In this document: piece after piece, positions 43,995 through 51,801 of the stretch
How the letters are laid out: every line of letters begins with the position of its first letter
Numbering within the stretch: the stretch's first letter is position 1
NCBI GenBank assembly: GCA_036501485.1
Contig: DASYAG010000120.1
Coordinates: 3,288-67,287, forward strand
Source of the DNA: PALSA-607 sp036501485
GTDB lineage: Bacteria; Actinomycetota; Actinomycetes; Acidothermales; Acidothermaceae
DNA: 64,000 bases
Direction of reading: 5' to 3'
Translations under genes and position numbers: made by a program
The notes under the pieces: generated by a model
The model's database searches: none
What the model was told of the DNA's origin: nothing
The model's input: the letters and a program-made list of their open reading frames with translations, nothing else

Positions 43995-44786
43995 CTAGGC
44001 CAGCAGGGCGATACCGGTAGCGGCGGAGACGACGGCGCTCAGCAGGACAAAGGCCGCCATGTGGTGTCGCACGCGCGCCGGGAGTCCGCTCCCGGCGCGA
44101 CCGGTGTAGATCGTGAACGCGAAGATCGCCAGCAGGACGCCGCTGGCGAAATCTGACGGGCCTACGACGACAACGCCGAATCCGACTGCCACACCGATTC
44201 CGATCGCGACCAGAGTCGCGATCATGAACCCCACTCCGCTGCCTTGCCGATCGCGCTGAAGCAGCGAGGGCACGAACCCCGCGAGCAACAGCAGGACGAG
44301 CGGGACTGTTACCACGAATAGCGCAAGAGTGGGGATCGACAGCACGGCGCGCAGGGTGCCGTGGCTGGCGTACACGCCAACTAAGCCTGCGACGCACGCG
44401 ACCACAAGAATCGGTGCCGCGATGACGCAGCCGCGGCTGATCGAGAAGTTCTTGTTGAGTTCAACCATCGGGCCGTCATCTTCGACAGCCGTTGGATCCT
44501 CGACTTCGCGCGCTTCCTCTCGGCTATGCCGAGTGGCCCAACAGGTGCATGAGTCCTTGCGCGCGTCGGGGTTGGCGACTGTGTGTTCATTCGCGGTCGG
44601 CGCGGCCGGACAGCCCGCGTGGCAATCGCACGTACAGACACGCAGCACGTTCTCGGGGTGCGCCGTCAACAGGCCGTCGTCGACAACGTCCTCGACAAGG
44701 TGGACGCAGTCATCGTGGTGCCCGTGGTGACACGACGACATGAGCTCCGTGATGACCCGGCAGCCCCCGTGCTGCTTTTCGGGCAC
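43995..44786 (-). CDS. Cys/His-rich N-terminus fused to a four-helix membrane domain
   Basis: A 263-residue protein. The N-terminal 85 residues are rich in Cys and His (CHHGHHDDC, CTCDCHAGC, SCTCWATRH), suggesting a metal-binding cytoplasmic head; four transmembrane helices follow from about residue 117 to the end. GTG 44786 has TAGGGT six bases upstream and also AGGG seven bases upstream, so it may be leaderless or not. The family is not recognised; metal sensing or storage is a guess. Confidence 0.65.
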   Translation of the reverse strand: MPEKQHGGCRVITELMSSCHHGHHDDCVHLVEDVVDDGLLTAHPENVLRVCTCDCHAGCPAAPTANEHTVANPDARKDSCTCWATRHSREEAREVEDPTAVEDDGPMVELNKNFSISRGCVIAAPILVVACVAGLVGVYASHGTLRAVLSIPTLALFVVTVPLVLLLLAGFVPSLLQRDRQGSGVGFMIATLVAIGIGVAVGFGVVVVGPSDFASGVLLAIFAFTIYTGRAGSGLPARVRHHMAAFVLLSAVVSAATGIALLA

Positions 44787-44792
44787 GGTCAG

Positions 44793-44798
44793 ACCCTA
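44793..44798 (-). promoter_or_regulatory. -10 element for the Cys/His-rich membrane protein
   Basis: TAGGGT on the minus strand, six bases before GTG 44786. Confidence 0.4.
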
Positions 44799-44814
44799 GC
44801 CGGTCTTGTAGCGC

Positions 44815-45447
44815 TCACGTTCTTGAGAAGGGCGGCTGCGCTGCAGGGGGTTTGAGCAACATGGCCGCGACGGCGAACACAAGAATCGCGAGGAGACACG
44901 CAAGCGCGTACCACGGTCGTCCGTCGTACAGCCAAGCGTCGCGTGCAAAGGGCGAGACCCTTGAGGCGTTCGCCCGCACGTCGGCGAAGTATTCGGCGAC
45001 CGCGCCGACGCACAGTAGGGCCACGAAGGGCACCGCGCGCGCTCGCGCGGATCTGCCGTGGCCACGCAACTCTGACGAGCCGATCGAACTAGCGGGGATC
45101 AGGAACGCGAAGGAGCAGAACCAGATCGCGCTGAGAAGTAACTGGCCGGCAATCGAGAGCGGAGTGCGAAAACTGTGGCGCGCGTGCATCGCGTGACTGA
45201 GCGCTGTGAGAACGGCGATCTGGTACAAGCCGTGGAGCAGTCCGACGGCGCTCGAGAGTCCGACTAGAACGGTCGCAACACGTCGTCGGCGGAGTCCGCG
45301 TTGCGTCGGGTGCCACCACTGGTATCCGGCTGGGGCGGGAGGCCAATGAGGGTCCGGCCGCCAGCCCAGGGGCGGCGACCATCCCTGCGGAGGGGGCGGC
45401 CATCCAGGTGGCGGCGTCCAGGCAAAGCTCGGCTGGGTGTTACTCAC
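44815..45447 (-). CDS. Membrane protein with Pro/Gly/Trp-rich N-terminus
   Basis: A 210-residue protein with an N-terminal head of repeated PPGW/PxGW units (residues 11-48), followed by about four transmembrane segments (near 60-80, 95-118, 138-155, 180-198). The head closely resembles that of the protein at 58318-59226, with motifs like GWxPDPxWPPxPAG. Such heads occur on actinobacterial membrane proteins and may bind other proteins. Start GTG 45447 with GAGGT directly upstream. Function unknown. Confidence 0.7.
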   Translation of the reverse strand: MSNTQPSFAWTPPPGWPPPPQGWSPPLGWRPDPHWPPAPAGYQWWHPTQRGLRRRRVATVLVGLSSAVGLLHGLYQIAVLTALSHAMHARHSFRTPLSIAGQLLLSAIWFCSFAFLIPASSIGSSELRGHGRSARARAVPFVALLCVGAVAEYFADVRANASRVSPFARDAWLYDGRPWYALACLLAILVFAVAAMLLKPPAAQPPFSRT

Positions 45448-45506
45448 ACCTCATGGTGGAGCGGCGACACTATGCATGCAATGCGCTGGGACAGCTACGC
45501 CCGATT

Positions 45507-47000
45507 TCAGCCGTTCGCGCCGAGCTTCTCCAGGACAAGTTCGCGCACCCGCGCGGCATCCGCCTGGCCTCGGGTCAGCTTCATCACGGCCCCCACCAGG
45601 GCACCGGCCGCCGCGACCTTGCCGTCGCGCACCTTCTGCGCCGCATCCGGATCCGCCGCGATGGCCTCGTCGACGGCAGCACCGAGCGCCCCGTCGTCCG
45701 ATACGACTGCGAGACCGCGTGCGGCGATCACTTCGTCAGGCGATCCCTCGCCAGCGATAACAAGATCGAGCACTTGTCGCGCGAGCTTGTCGTTGACCTT
45801 GCCCTCGGCGATCAACGCAACGATGCGCGCGACCTGCTCCGGAGTCACCGGCAACTCAGAGACCTCGACCGACCGCTCGTTCGCTTGCCGGGCAAGCTCA
45901 CCCATCCACCACTTGTACGCATCGCGGGCCGGGACGCGCAGCGCAACCGTCGCCTCGATCGATCCGACCGCACCCGCGTTCAGAGCCGCCTGCATCTCAA
46001 GCACCGAGATGCCCCACTCGTCGCGCAGTCGCCGGCGCCGGTCGAACGGAAGTTCGGGCAGCGTCGCCCGCAACTCTTCGACCCATTCAGCAGGAGGTGC
46101 GATCGGCACCAGGTCTGGTTCGGGGAAGTAGCGGTAGTCCTCCGCCTGCTCCTTGCTTCGACCGGACGTCGTGAGGCCGCTGTCTTCGTGGAAGTGGCGC
46201 GTCTCTTGCTTGACGCGCCCGCCGCTCGACAGCACGTCGGCCTGACGTTCGATCTCCGAGCGAACCGCGCGCTCGACCGACCGGAGCGAGTTGACGTTCT
46301 TCGTTTCGCTACGAGTTCCCCACTCCGTTGCACCGATCGCGTTGAGCGACAGGTTTACGTCACAACGCAGTGATCCTTCTTCCATGCGAACGTCAGAAAC
46401 GTTCAACGTCCGCAAGGTTTCGCGCAGCTCGGTCACGTAGGCGCGAGCGACTTCAGGTGCGAGTGCACCAGTACCGGGAACTGGCTTGGTGACGATCTCG
46501 ACCAGCGGAATGCCGGCTCGGTTGTAGTCGACGAGTGAGTGCGTAGCACCATGAATGCGGCCCGTAGATCCGCCGACGTGCAACGACTTTCCGGTGTCTT
46601 CCTCGAGGTGCACGCGCTCGATTCCGACCCGCACGACTTCACCCTCAACCTCGACGTCGAGGTATCCCTCGATGCACAGCGGTTCGTCGTACTGCGAGAT
46701 CTGGAAGTTCTTCGGCATGTCGGGGTAGAAGTAGTTCTTGCGAGCGAATCGGCACCACGACGCGATCGTGCAGTGCAAGGCGAGCCCGATGCGAATCGTC
46801 GACTCGATCGCCACTGCATTCGTGACGGGCAATGACCCGGGCAGGCCGAGGCAGGTCGGGCAGGTGTGTGTGTTCGGTGCGGCACCGAAGGTGGTTGAGC
46901 AGCCGCAGAACATCTTCGAGCGGGTGCCGAGTTCGACGTGCGTCTCGAGACCGAAGACCGGCTCGAACTTCGCCAATGCTTCCTCGTAGGCGGTACTCAT
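45507..47000 (-). CDS. gatB: Aspartyl/glutamyl-tRNA(Asn/Gln) amidotransferase subunit B
   Basis: A 497-residue GatB: the N-terminal cradle domain with GLETHVELGTRSKMFCGC and CPTCLGLPGSLPV (zinc Cys pairs), and the C-terminal helical YqeY-like tail that holds the tRNA. It phosphorylates Glu-tRNA(Gln) and amidates it with ammonia from GatA. ATG 47000 overlaps the gatA stop by four bases. Confidence 0.96.
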   Translation of the reverse strand: MSTAYEEALAKFEPVFGLETHVELGTRSKMFCGCSTTFGAAPNTHTCPTCLGLPGSLPVTNAVAIESTIRIGLALHCTIASWCRFARKNYFYPDMPKNFQISQYDEPLCIEGYLDVEVEGEVVRVGIERVHLEEDTGKSLHVGGSTGRIHGATHSLVDYNRAGIPLVEIVTKPVPGTGALAPEVARAYVTELRETLRTLNVSDVRMEEGSLRCDVNLSLNAIGATEWGTRSETKNVNSLRSVERAVRSEIERQADVLSSGGRVKQETRHFHEDSGLTTSGRSKEQAEDYRYFPEPDLVPIAPPAEWVEELRATLPELPFDRRRRLRDEWGISVLEMQAALNAGAVGSIEATVALRVPARDAYKWWMGELARQANERSVEVSELPVTPEQVARIVALIAEGKVNDKLARQVLDLVIAGEGSPDEVIAARGLAVVSDDGALGAAVDEAIAADPDAAQKVRDGKVAAAGALVGAVMKLTRGQADAARVRELVLEKLGANG

Positions 47001-48490
47001 AGCGCGGGCGCCTCCTCGAGCAGGAGATGCCCGCGACGTGAGTCGAGCGCCCCCTCGAGTGCTGCACCCACGCGGTACAGGCGATCGTCAGCCATCGCCG
47101 GCGCCATCACCTGCAGCCCGACCGGCAACCCGTCGTCCGGTGAGAGTCCGCAGGGCACGGACATCGACGCGTTACCCGCGAGGTTCGACGGGATCGTGTC
47201 AAGGTCGGCGAGATACATCTTCAACGGGTCGTCGGTGCGTTCGCCGATGCGAAACGCGGTGGTCGGCGTGGTTGGCGAGATCAGCACGTCGAACTGCTCG
47301 AAGGCGGCGGTGAAGTCGCGACTGATGAGTGTGCGCACCTTTTGCGCCGACCCGTAATACGCGTCGTAGTAACCGCTCGACAGCGCGTAAGTGCCGATCA
47401 TGATGCGTCGCTTGACCTCAGGCCCGAAGCCGGCAGCGCGCGTTATCGCCATGACTTCTTCTGCGCTGCGGGTGCCGTCGTCGCCGATCCGCAGCCCGTA
47501 GCGCATCGCGTCGAATCGCGCGAGGTTCGACGAGCATTCGCTGGGGGCAATCAGGTAATACGCGGGCATTGCGTAGTCGAAGTGCGGGCAGCTCACCTCA
47601 CCGACCGACGCGCCGAGTTCACCAAGTAACGCCACCGCTTCTGAGAATCTTTGCCGCACGCCGTTGTCGTATCCGTCGCCATTCAGCTCGCGCACGACAC
47701 CGATCCGAAGCCCTCGAACATCGGCCTGCAATGCGGCTGCGACGACATCGGGCACCGGCGCGTCGATCGATGTCGAATCCATCGGGTCGTGACCGGCGAT
47801 CGCGGCGTGCAGCAGTGCCGCGTCATAGACATTGCGCGCGAACGGGCCGGCTTGGTCGAGCGACGACGAGAACGCGATCAGTCCGTAGCGCGACACTCCC
47901 CCGTACGTCGGCTTCACCCCGACGATGCCCGTGACTGCGGCAGGCTGGCGGATCGAACCGCCGGTGTCGGTGCCGATAGCGAGCGGCGCTTCGTAAGAGG
48001 CAACAGCGGCACTCGAGCCGCCCGACGAGCCACCCGGAATCCGATCGAGATCCCACGGATTGTGCGTCACGCCGTATGCCGAGTTCTCCGTCGAAGAACC
48101 CATCGCAAACTCGTCCATGTTCGTCTTGCCGAGGATGACCACATCGGCCGCACGCAACTTCTTCACCACGGTCGAGTCGTATGGCGGCCGCCAGCCTTCG
48201 AGAATCTTCGAGCCGCAAGTCGTCGGCACGCCGTTCATCGTGAGCACGTCTTTCAATGCGAGCGGGACACCGGCCAGCGGGCCGAGGTGATGACCTGCGG
48301 CTCGCTTGGCGTCGACAGCGGCAGCGGCGGCCAAGGCGCCTTCGGTGTCTACGTGCAGAAACGCGTTCAGGCTGCCGTCGACAGCAGCGATCCGGTCGAG
48401 GTGCGCGGCCGTCAGCTCGACGGCGGACACCTCGCCCGAGGCGATCAAACCCGCGGCCTGGGCAGCACTGAGCCTGGTGAGCTCGGTCAC
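46997..48490 (-). CDS. gatA: Aspartyl/glutamyl-tRNA(Asn/Gln) amidotransferase subunit A
   Basis: A 497-residue amidase-signature protein with the catalytic triad Lys80 (LALKDVLT), cis-Ser155 (GGSSGGSS) and nucleophile Ser179 (GTDTGGSIRQPA). It releases ammonia from glutamine for GatB. The start is GTG 48490, four bases after gatC ends. Confidence 0.96.
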   Translation of the reverse strand: MTELTRLSAAQAAGLIASGEVSAVELTAAHLDRIAAVDGSLNAFLHVDTEGALAAAAAVDAKRAAGHHLGPLAGVPLALKDVLTMNGVPTTCGSKILEGWRPPYDSTVVKKLRAADVVILGKTNMDEFAMGSSTENSAYGVTHNPWDLDRIPGGSSGGSSAAVASYEAPLAIGTDTGGSIRQPAAVTGIVGVKPTYGGVSRYGLIAFSSSLDQAGPFARNVYDAALLHAAIAGHDPMDSTSIDAPVPDVVAAALQADVRGLRIGVVRELNGDGYDNGVRQRFSEAVALLGELGASVGEVSCPHFDYAMPAYYLIAPSECSSNLARFDAMRYGLRIGDDGTRSAEEVMAITRAAGFGPEVKRRIMIGTYALSSGYYDAYYGSAQKVRTLISRDFTAAFEQFDVLISPTTPTTAFRIGERTDDPLKMYLADLDTIPSNLAGNASMSVPCGLSPDDGLPVGLQVMAPAMADDRLYRVGAALEGALDSRRGHLLLEEAPAL

Positions 48491-48494
48491 CGGA

Positions 48495-48791
48495 CTACTC
48501 CTCGTCCAGGATCCGAGGCACCCGAAAGCGCTGGTCCTCCAGTGCGGGCGCGCCGGACAGTGCAGCTTCGGGCGTCAGGCACGGCTGCAGTACGTCGGGG
48601 CGAAACACGTTCGTCAACGGCACCGAATGCGACGTAGGTGGCACATCGGCGTCGGCCACTTCGCTTACCCGGGCCACCGAGGTGATGATGACCTCGAGCT
48701 GCCCGGCCATCTGATCGAGCTCGTCATCGCTCAATGCAAGGCGGGACAAGCGCGCGAGGTGGGCAACGTCGGCGCGGGTGATCGACGGCAT
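48495..48791 (-). CDS. gatC: Aspartyl/glutamyl-tRNA(Asn/Gln) amidotransferase subunit C
   Basis: 98 residues of GatC, the strap that stabilises the GatA-GatB interface, with the family start ITRADVAHLARLSRLALSDDEL. ATG 48791 is preferred (AGGATGG upstream); ATG 48800 would add three residues. It opens the gatCAB operon and is divergent from the DoxX-like gene. Confidence 0.92.
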   Translation of the reverse strand: MPSITRADVAHLARLSRLALSDDELDQMAGQLEVIITSVARVSEVADADVPPTSHSVPLTNVFRPDVLQPCLTPEAALSGAPALEDQRFRVPRILDEE

Positions 48792-48815
48792 ACTCGCCAT
48801 CCTAGAGGGCGGCCG

Positions 48816-48821
48816 TATGGT
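48816..48821 (+). promoter_or_regulatory. -10 element of the DoxX-like gene
   Basis: TATGGT, six bases before GTG 48828; no ribosome-binding site. Confidence 0.5.
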
Positions 48822-48827
48822 GCAAAC

Positions 48828-49250
48828 GTGGATTACAGGGCGGTCGAGGTGCGCTCAGCCGACCTGACTTCCAGGGAGCGCTGGCGACGCCGAGCCCCGT
48901 TCGTCGTGGCAGCCGCGTTCACCGCGAGCGGCGTCGTCCATCTCGTGCACCCGGCGACATTCACCCGCATCGTCCCGACGTTCCTGCCCGCGAAGACCGC
49001 ACTCGTCTACGTCAGCGGAGTCGCCGAGTTGGTCTGCGCGGTCGGCCTATGGCGCCGCGACCGCTGGGCTGGACTGGCCGCCGCCGGCCTGCTACTCGCG
49101 ATCTGGCCGGCGAACCTGCAGATGGCAATCAACGCCCAGCGCGGCGACGTCCTCGCGACGAAGGTCGAGGACTGGATCCGGCTGCCACTGCAGATCCCGC
49201 TGATCTGGTGCGCGCTGCAGTCGGGCCGACATCGGCGTCCGACTACGTAA
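48828..49250 (+). CDS. DoxX-like membrane protein
   Basis: 140 residues with four transmembrane helices (about 20-40, 58-75, 82-98, 117-133) in the DoxX/MauE-like layout, including GVVHLVHPATFTRIVPTFLP and AELVCAVGLW. Members are linked to membrane redox functions but are mostly uncharacterised. GTG 48828 has a -10 six bases upstream. The gene ends just before a bidirectional terminator. Confidence 0.75.
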   Translation: MDYRAVEVRSADLTSRERWRRRAPFVVAAAFTASGVVHLVHPATFTRIVPTFLPAKTALVYVSGVAELVCAVGLWRRDRWAGLAAAGLLLAIWPANLQMAINAQRGDVLATKVEDWIRLPLQIPLIWCALQSGRHRRPTT

Positions 49251-49265
49251 AAGCCGCCGGGTGTT

Positions 49266-49301
49266 GGTGCTGAACGCGCGTTCGTGCACGCGTTCAGCAC
49301 C
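49266..49301. terminator. Bidirectional terminator
   Basis: Perfect 13-base stem GGTGCTGAACGCG (49266-49278) / CGCGTTCAGCACC (49289-49301) with a ten-base loop, between two convergent genes, with AA/TT-rich flanks on each side. Confidence 0.8.
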
Positions 49302-49309
49302 AAAGGTCT

Positions 49310-49708
49310 TCACTGCTGCGCGTTCAGGTACTGCTGGGCCAGCTTCTTTGGGGCCCTGTCGAGCCACGCCTCGACGATCAGTTCCTCAAGCTCAGGGACG
49401 CCGATCAGCTCCAACCGGACCAAGATCGCCGGGAAACCCTCGAAGTGCGGGATGGTGAAGAAGAGCGCCGGATTATCGGCGATGGTCGCCTCCTTCACAC
49501 CGAGATCGGCCACCCGCACGCCGAGAATCGCTCCGTCAGGTGCCGTCTCGCCGAGCGCCTTCAGCGCCGCCTGGTCGCTCTTGTTCAGCGGCCGTTCCCA
49601 CACGAAGCCCTTGTTCTTGACCCGCCACGAAGCGTTGCCCCACTGACCCACCTCGGCGGTTTCGGGCAGCGACAGCGCAATCCGCCGCACGTCGTCGAAG
49701 CTGGCCAC
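49310..49708 (-). CDS. MmcQ/YjbR-family DNA-binding-like protein
   Basis: 132 residues of the MmcQ/YjbR (CyaY-like fold) family: LPETAEVGQWGNASWRVKNKGFVW at the start and GVPELEELIVEAWLDRAPKKL at the end. The molecular role is unknown. GTG 49708 has TAATGT six bases upstream and no ribosome-binding site, so it is probably leaderless. Confidence 0.85.
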   Translation of the reverse strand: MASFDDVRRIALSLPETAEVGQWGNASWRVKNKGFVWERPLNKSDQAALKALGETAPDGAILGVRVADLGVKEATIADNPALFFTIPHFEGFPAILVRLELIGVPELEELIVEAWLDRAPKKLAQQYLNAQQ

Positions 49709-49714
49709 GCTCGA

Positions 49715-49720
49715 ACATTA
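49715..49720 (-). promoter_or_regulatory. -10 element of the MmcQ/YjbR gene
   Basis: TAATGT on the minus strand, six bases before GTG 49708. Confidence 0.5.
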
Positions 49721-49829
49721 ATACGAGCCGCAAGGGGTTTACCTCCCCCGAACATCACGCCGCATGGTCACCTGACGTACACGGCCGACATTTGCAGGAG
49801 ACAACCAAACAACGACCGAGGAGTTCTCC

Positions 49830-50345
49830 ATGAATGTCACCCGCAAGTCCCTCATCGCCGGCGTCACTGCCGCTGGCCTGCTCGTGGGGGGCGCAGGGGT
49901 GGCCGCGGCCGCGACCGGCAGCGCGTCGCCCTCGACGTCGAGCCCATCCACGTCCAGCGCCTCGACGCTGTTGGCATCGGTCTCGTCCGGCAGCGGCGCG
50001 ACTGGCGGAGTTTCGGTTGCCAGCGGAGCCGCACTTTCTGCCATCCAGGCTCGCGTTGACGCCCGTGTCGCGAAGGTCACCGGCAAGTTGACGACGGCTC
50101 AGACAAAGGTCGACGCGAGCACCAAGCTGACGGCGGCACAGAAGACGACGATCGACGGCGACATCACCACGATGGTCACCGACCTAGGGGCCATCAAGTC
50201 GGACGTCGACGGTGCCACGACGAAGGCCGACCTGAAGTCCGTTCGGCCCGCGGTCAAGGCGCTGCGCGCTGACGTGAAGCAGTTGCGCGGCGACGTCAAG
50301 ACGATCCGCCAGAGCGTCAAGGGCGCCAGCTCAACCAACACCTGA
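49830..50345 (+). CDS. Secreted helical protein of unknown function
   Basis: 171 residues: a signal peptide (1-28, cleavage after VAAAA), a Ser/Thr/Pro linker (about 30-65) and a Lys/Asp/Thr-rich helical region likely to form a coiled coil (VKALRADVKQLRGDVKTIRQ). ATG 49830 has GAGGAG six bases upstream. A cell-wall or extracellular role is likely; no family is recognised. Confidence 0.75.
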   Translation: MNVTRKSLIAGVTAAGLLVGGAGVAAAATGSASPSTSSPSTSSASTLLASVSSGSGATGGVSVASGAALSAIQARVDARVAKVTGKLTTAQTKVDASTKLTAAQKTTIDGDITTMVTDLGAIKSDVDGATTKADLKSVRPAVKALRADVKQLRGDVKTIRQSVKGASSTNT

Positions 50346-50361
50346 GCGCCGCGCACGGCTT

Positions 50362-50404
50362 AGAGCGGACGTTTACCGCCTCCGGGGTGGTGGACGTCCG
50401 CTCT
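50362..50404. terminator. Bidirectional hairpin terminator
   Basis: An 11-base stem AGAGCGGACGT (50362-50372) / ACGTCCGCTCT (50394-50404) lies between the secreted protein and the convergent diguanylate cyclase gene. Confidence 0.65.
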
Positions 50405-50415
50405 ACTGCCCGGGG

Positions 50416-51744
50416 TCAGTGGTCGGCGCTGGTGGCTTCGTGAGCCATCGGCATCCGGCCGCGGCCGCCGTCCTGCGCGGGATCGAACACCGCGACTCCG
50501 CAGCCAGATGCCTTCGCGACGTACATCGCCCGGTCGGCCCGACGCAGCAGCGAGTCGAAGCCGACGCCGTGATCGGGAGCCAGCGCAACACCCAGGCTGG
50601 CCCGAAGCTCGAATGAGTTGCCGTCGATCTGACATGGTCCGTTCACCCGATCAAGAAGTCGGACGGCGGTGGTGCGCGCCAGCGCGATGCTTGGCACGTC
50701 TTGCACGATCACCACGAACTCGTCACCACCAAGCCGCGCGACGACATCGCTGGGCCGCACGACGGCCGTCAACCTCTCGGCCACGACCTGCAGGACACGG
50801 TCGCCGGCCGCGTGGCCGAGTTGGTCGTTCACGCCTTTGAACCCGTCGAGGTCGAGCACGAGCACCGCGATCCCGGCCTGCTGACGGGCGGAGCCATCGA
50901 AGACCTTCGACGCTTCTCGATGCAGCATCTCGCGGTTGCCGAGACCGGTCAGCGAGTCGTGCAGCGCGTCGTGTTCGCGCGCTACTGACAACGTCGCGTT
51001 CTGGTACAGCGAAACGAGCGCCGGATAGAACAGCGGCACGAGCGGCCACATGTGCACCATGACGATCAGGACAAGCGGCGACAAGCTGACCATCGCCACG
51101 CCGACGATCGCCAGGTGCCGAACGTCTTCGCGAATGATGGCAACGAGCGACGTTCCTTCACTGATCGCCACCGCGATGTAGACCGTGCCATTGTTCATCA
51201 CCAAGTAGGCAATGCCAGCAAGGCCTACTGCGACGAGTTCGCTGACTCGGATCGACGACTCGGTGAACGTCCACGTGTGAAGCGGTGTCGGGTCGATGCC
51301 AAAAACACGCAACACCAACCACGACGTGCCGAGCGTGACGACGTGTTGCGCGACGTTGAACACGTTGCGAAGCAATGACTGCTTGTACATCGCACCGCGC
51401 AGCAACATGGTGACCGAGCACAGGAACGCAGCCGCAGGTAGCCCGACGTACAGCAGCAATGCGAAGAGGAACACGACGAGCGCGAACGTTCCGTCACCTG
51501 CGCGGTTTTTCGGAACGATCGGGCGAAGCGTCGTCACCACCATCGGAGCGGCAACCAGCCAGAACGCGGGGCGCCGGGCGATCGCCGAAATGTCGTCGTG
51601 ATGCAGACCCCCGACCGCCACCACGAGGATGCCGATCGCCAGAACGATGACAGCCCAGAGATACCACCACAACGCCGACCCGGGCGCCGGCGGCGTGTTG
51701 CGACGGTCGGTCTGCTCGCTCATTTCTTCGAACATCGTCAACAC
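50416..51744 (-). CDS. Membrane-bound diguanylate cyclase (GGDEF domain)
   Basis: About 442 residues: a membrane domain with some six to eight helices (about 25-265) followed by a complete GGDEF domain (about 270-425) with the active-site motif GGDEF in RLGGDEFVVIV. It should make cyclic di-GMP; no EAL domain is present, and no RxxD inhibitory site is obvious. The membrane part resembles MASE-like sensors. The start is uncertain: GTG 51744, ATG 51735 or ATG 51723, none with a good ribosome-binding site. Confidence 0.85.
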   Translation of the reverse strand: MLTMFEEMSEQTDRRNTPPAPGSALWWYLWAVIVLAIGILVVAVGGLHHDDISAIARRPAFWLVAAPMVVTTLRPIVPKNRAGDGTFALVVFLFALLLYVGLPAAAFLCSVTMLLRGAMYKQSLLRNVFNVAQHVVTLGTSWLVLRVFGIDPTPLHTWTFTESSIRVSELVAVGLAGIAYLVMNNGTVYIAVAISEGTSLVAIIREDVRHLAIVGVAMVSLSPLVLIVMVHMWPLVPLFYPALVSLYQNATLSVAREHDALHDSLTGLGNREMLHREASKVFDGSARQQAGIAVLVLDLDGFKGVNDQLGHAAGDRVLQVVAERLTAVVRPSDVVARLGGDEFVVIVQDVPSIALARTTAVRLLDRVNGPCQIDGNSFELRASLGVALAPDHGVGFDSLLRRADRAMYVAKASGCGVAVFDPAQDGGRGRMPMAHEATSADH

Positions 51745-51801
51745 GGGTGGCCGGATGGATACGGCAGGTGGCCCATTCCGGTGCGCCCGCCCCCGCGCGC
51801 G

